Part shown: piece after piece, positions 5,295-5,464 of the stretch | Numbering within the stretch: position 1 is the first letter of the stretch | Layout of the letters: every line of letters starts with the position of its first letter | Assembly (NCBI GenBank): GCA_030626465.1 | Contig: DAOUOU010000175.1 | Span: forward strand, 1-5,464 | Source: Bacteroidales bacterium | GTDB lineage: Bacteria > Bacteroidota > Bacteroidia > Bacteroidales > UBA10428 | Direction: 5' to 3' | DNA length: 5,464 bases | Notes under the pieces: model-generated | What the model saw: the letters and a program-made list of their open reading frames with translations, nothing else | What the model was told of the DNA's origin: nothing | Databases searched by the model: none | Position numbers and translations under genes: made by a program

Positions 5295-5447
5295 AGAATA
5301 ATAAATTGATCAATCCATTAATGAAATACTAAGATAAATATAAACCCGACGTACTATGAGAACTTACAGGCTGCTTATTTATCTTAGTATTTCATGAATG
5401 GATTGATCAATTTATTATTCTCTATTCCTTACCCTCTTTCTTTATCT
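5269..5447. repeat. Large inverted repeat: 72-bp arms, 35-nt loop
   Basis: The left arm 5269-5340 and right arm 5376-5447 pair without gaps at 70 of 72 positions. The two mismatches are A5284/C5432 and A5320/G5396. The loop is 5341-5375. The left arm includes the last eight codons of the + strand gene fragment (IKKEDKE and stop) plus its 3' flank. The right arm is an inverted copy of these, so the arms look like a duplication of coding plus intergenic DNA rather than an evolved terminator. Either a real inverted duplication or a fold-back artefact of amplification or assembly would give this. Confidence 0.95.
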
Positions 5448-5464
5448 GTTTTGCCAGCACATGG
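5356..5464 (+). pseudogene. Possible start of a second secreted-protein gene, disrupted (runs off the window)
   Basis: An ATG at 5356 in the loop of the large inverted repeat opens MRTYRLLIYLSIS and then stops at a TGA (5395-5397). The opening resembles a signal peptide: basic, then hydrophobic. From codon 8 onward the sequence is the right arm of the inverted repeat. In another frame the window ends with ICFASTW (5444-5464). This matches YYFCFASTW of the leftward secreted ORF at the same general distance from the start. A related gene whose early part was overwritten by the inverted duplication would explain this. The evidence is thin because the window ends here. Confidence 0.25.
5445..5464 (+). 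repeat. 20-bp terminal sequence, exact inverted copy of 4844-4863
   Basis: TCTGTTTTGCCAGCACATGG at the window end is the exact reverse complement of 4844-4863, which encodes CFASTW in the leftward secreted ORF. The match starts where the right arm of the large inverted repeat ends and may continue past the window. It could mark a second copy of the secreted gene in the opposite orientation, or a repeat-induced contig end. Confidence 0.9.

Overview
The window is AT-rich, single-orientation for its first three quarters, and looks like Bacteroidota DNA. That assignment is an inference. It rests on starts without clear Shine-Dalgarno sequences, a secreted protein with an S|Q signal-peptide junction, a MORN_2/YwqK-type repeat protein, and the divergent style of the type II secretion (T2SS) / type IV pilus-like genes. 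No rRNA, tRNA, CRISPR array or transposase gene was seen.

Positions 1-4121 hold the 3' end of a T2SS/type IV pilus-like operon, all on the + strand. The order is: the C-terminus of a GspC/PilP-like protein (1-236); a secreted MORN-repeat protein (302-868); a 427-residue membrane-anchored protein with a beta-helix-like C-terminal half in the position of a GspK-like minor pseudopilin (865-2148); a GspI-like pseudopilin with a shifted prepilin motif (2136-2501); a GspJ-like pseudopilin with a standard motif (2482-2976); and the inner-membrane platform protein GspF (2976-4121). The last five genes overlap end to end, which suggests co-transcription and translational coupling. The pseudopilins would form the tip of the pseudopilus, GspF the platform under it, and the GspC/PilP-like protein a link towards the outer membrane. 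The ATPase, secretin and major pseudopilin genes are not in the window and may lie upstream.

Positions 4122-4738 contain no convincing gene. They hold a terminator-like hairpin directly after gspF, a tandem array of an 8-bp unit, a 9-bp-stem hairpin and a possible remnant of a minus-strand reading frame.

Positions 4739-5464 are the unusual part. A 395-bp segment (4739-5133) is bounded by perfect 31-bp inverted repeats. It carries a leftward 73-residue ORF with a signal peptide, whose ATG lies 3 nt from a perfect TTGACA-18-TATAAT promoter match. Right of the segment is the 3' part of a + strand reading frame (stop at 5294). It is followed by a 72-bp inverted repeat with 70/72 pairing and a 35-nt loop (5269-5447). 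The last 20 bases of the window are an exact inverted copy of 4844-4863 inside the small secreted ORF. The pattern suggests a rearranged, possibly invertible, family of short secreted-protein genes. A fold-back or mis-assembly artefact at a contig end is a serious alternative.
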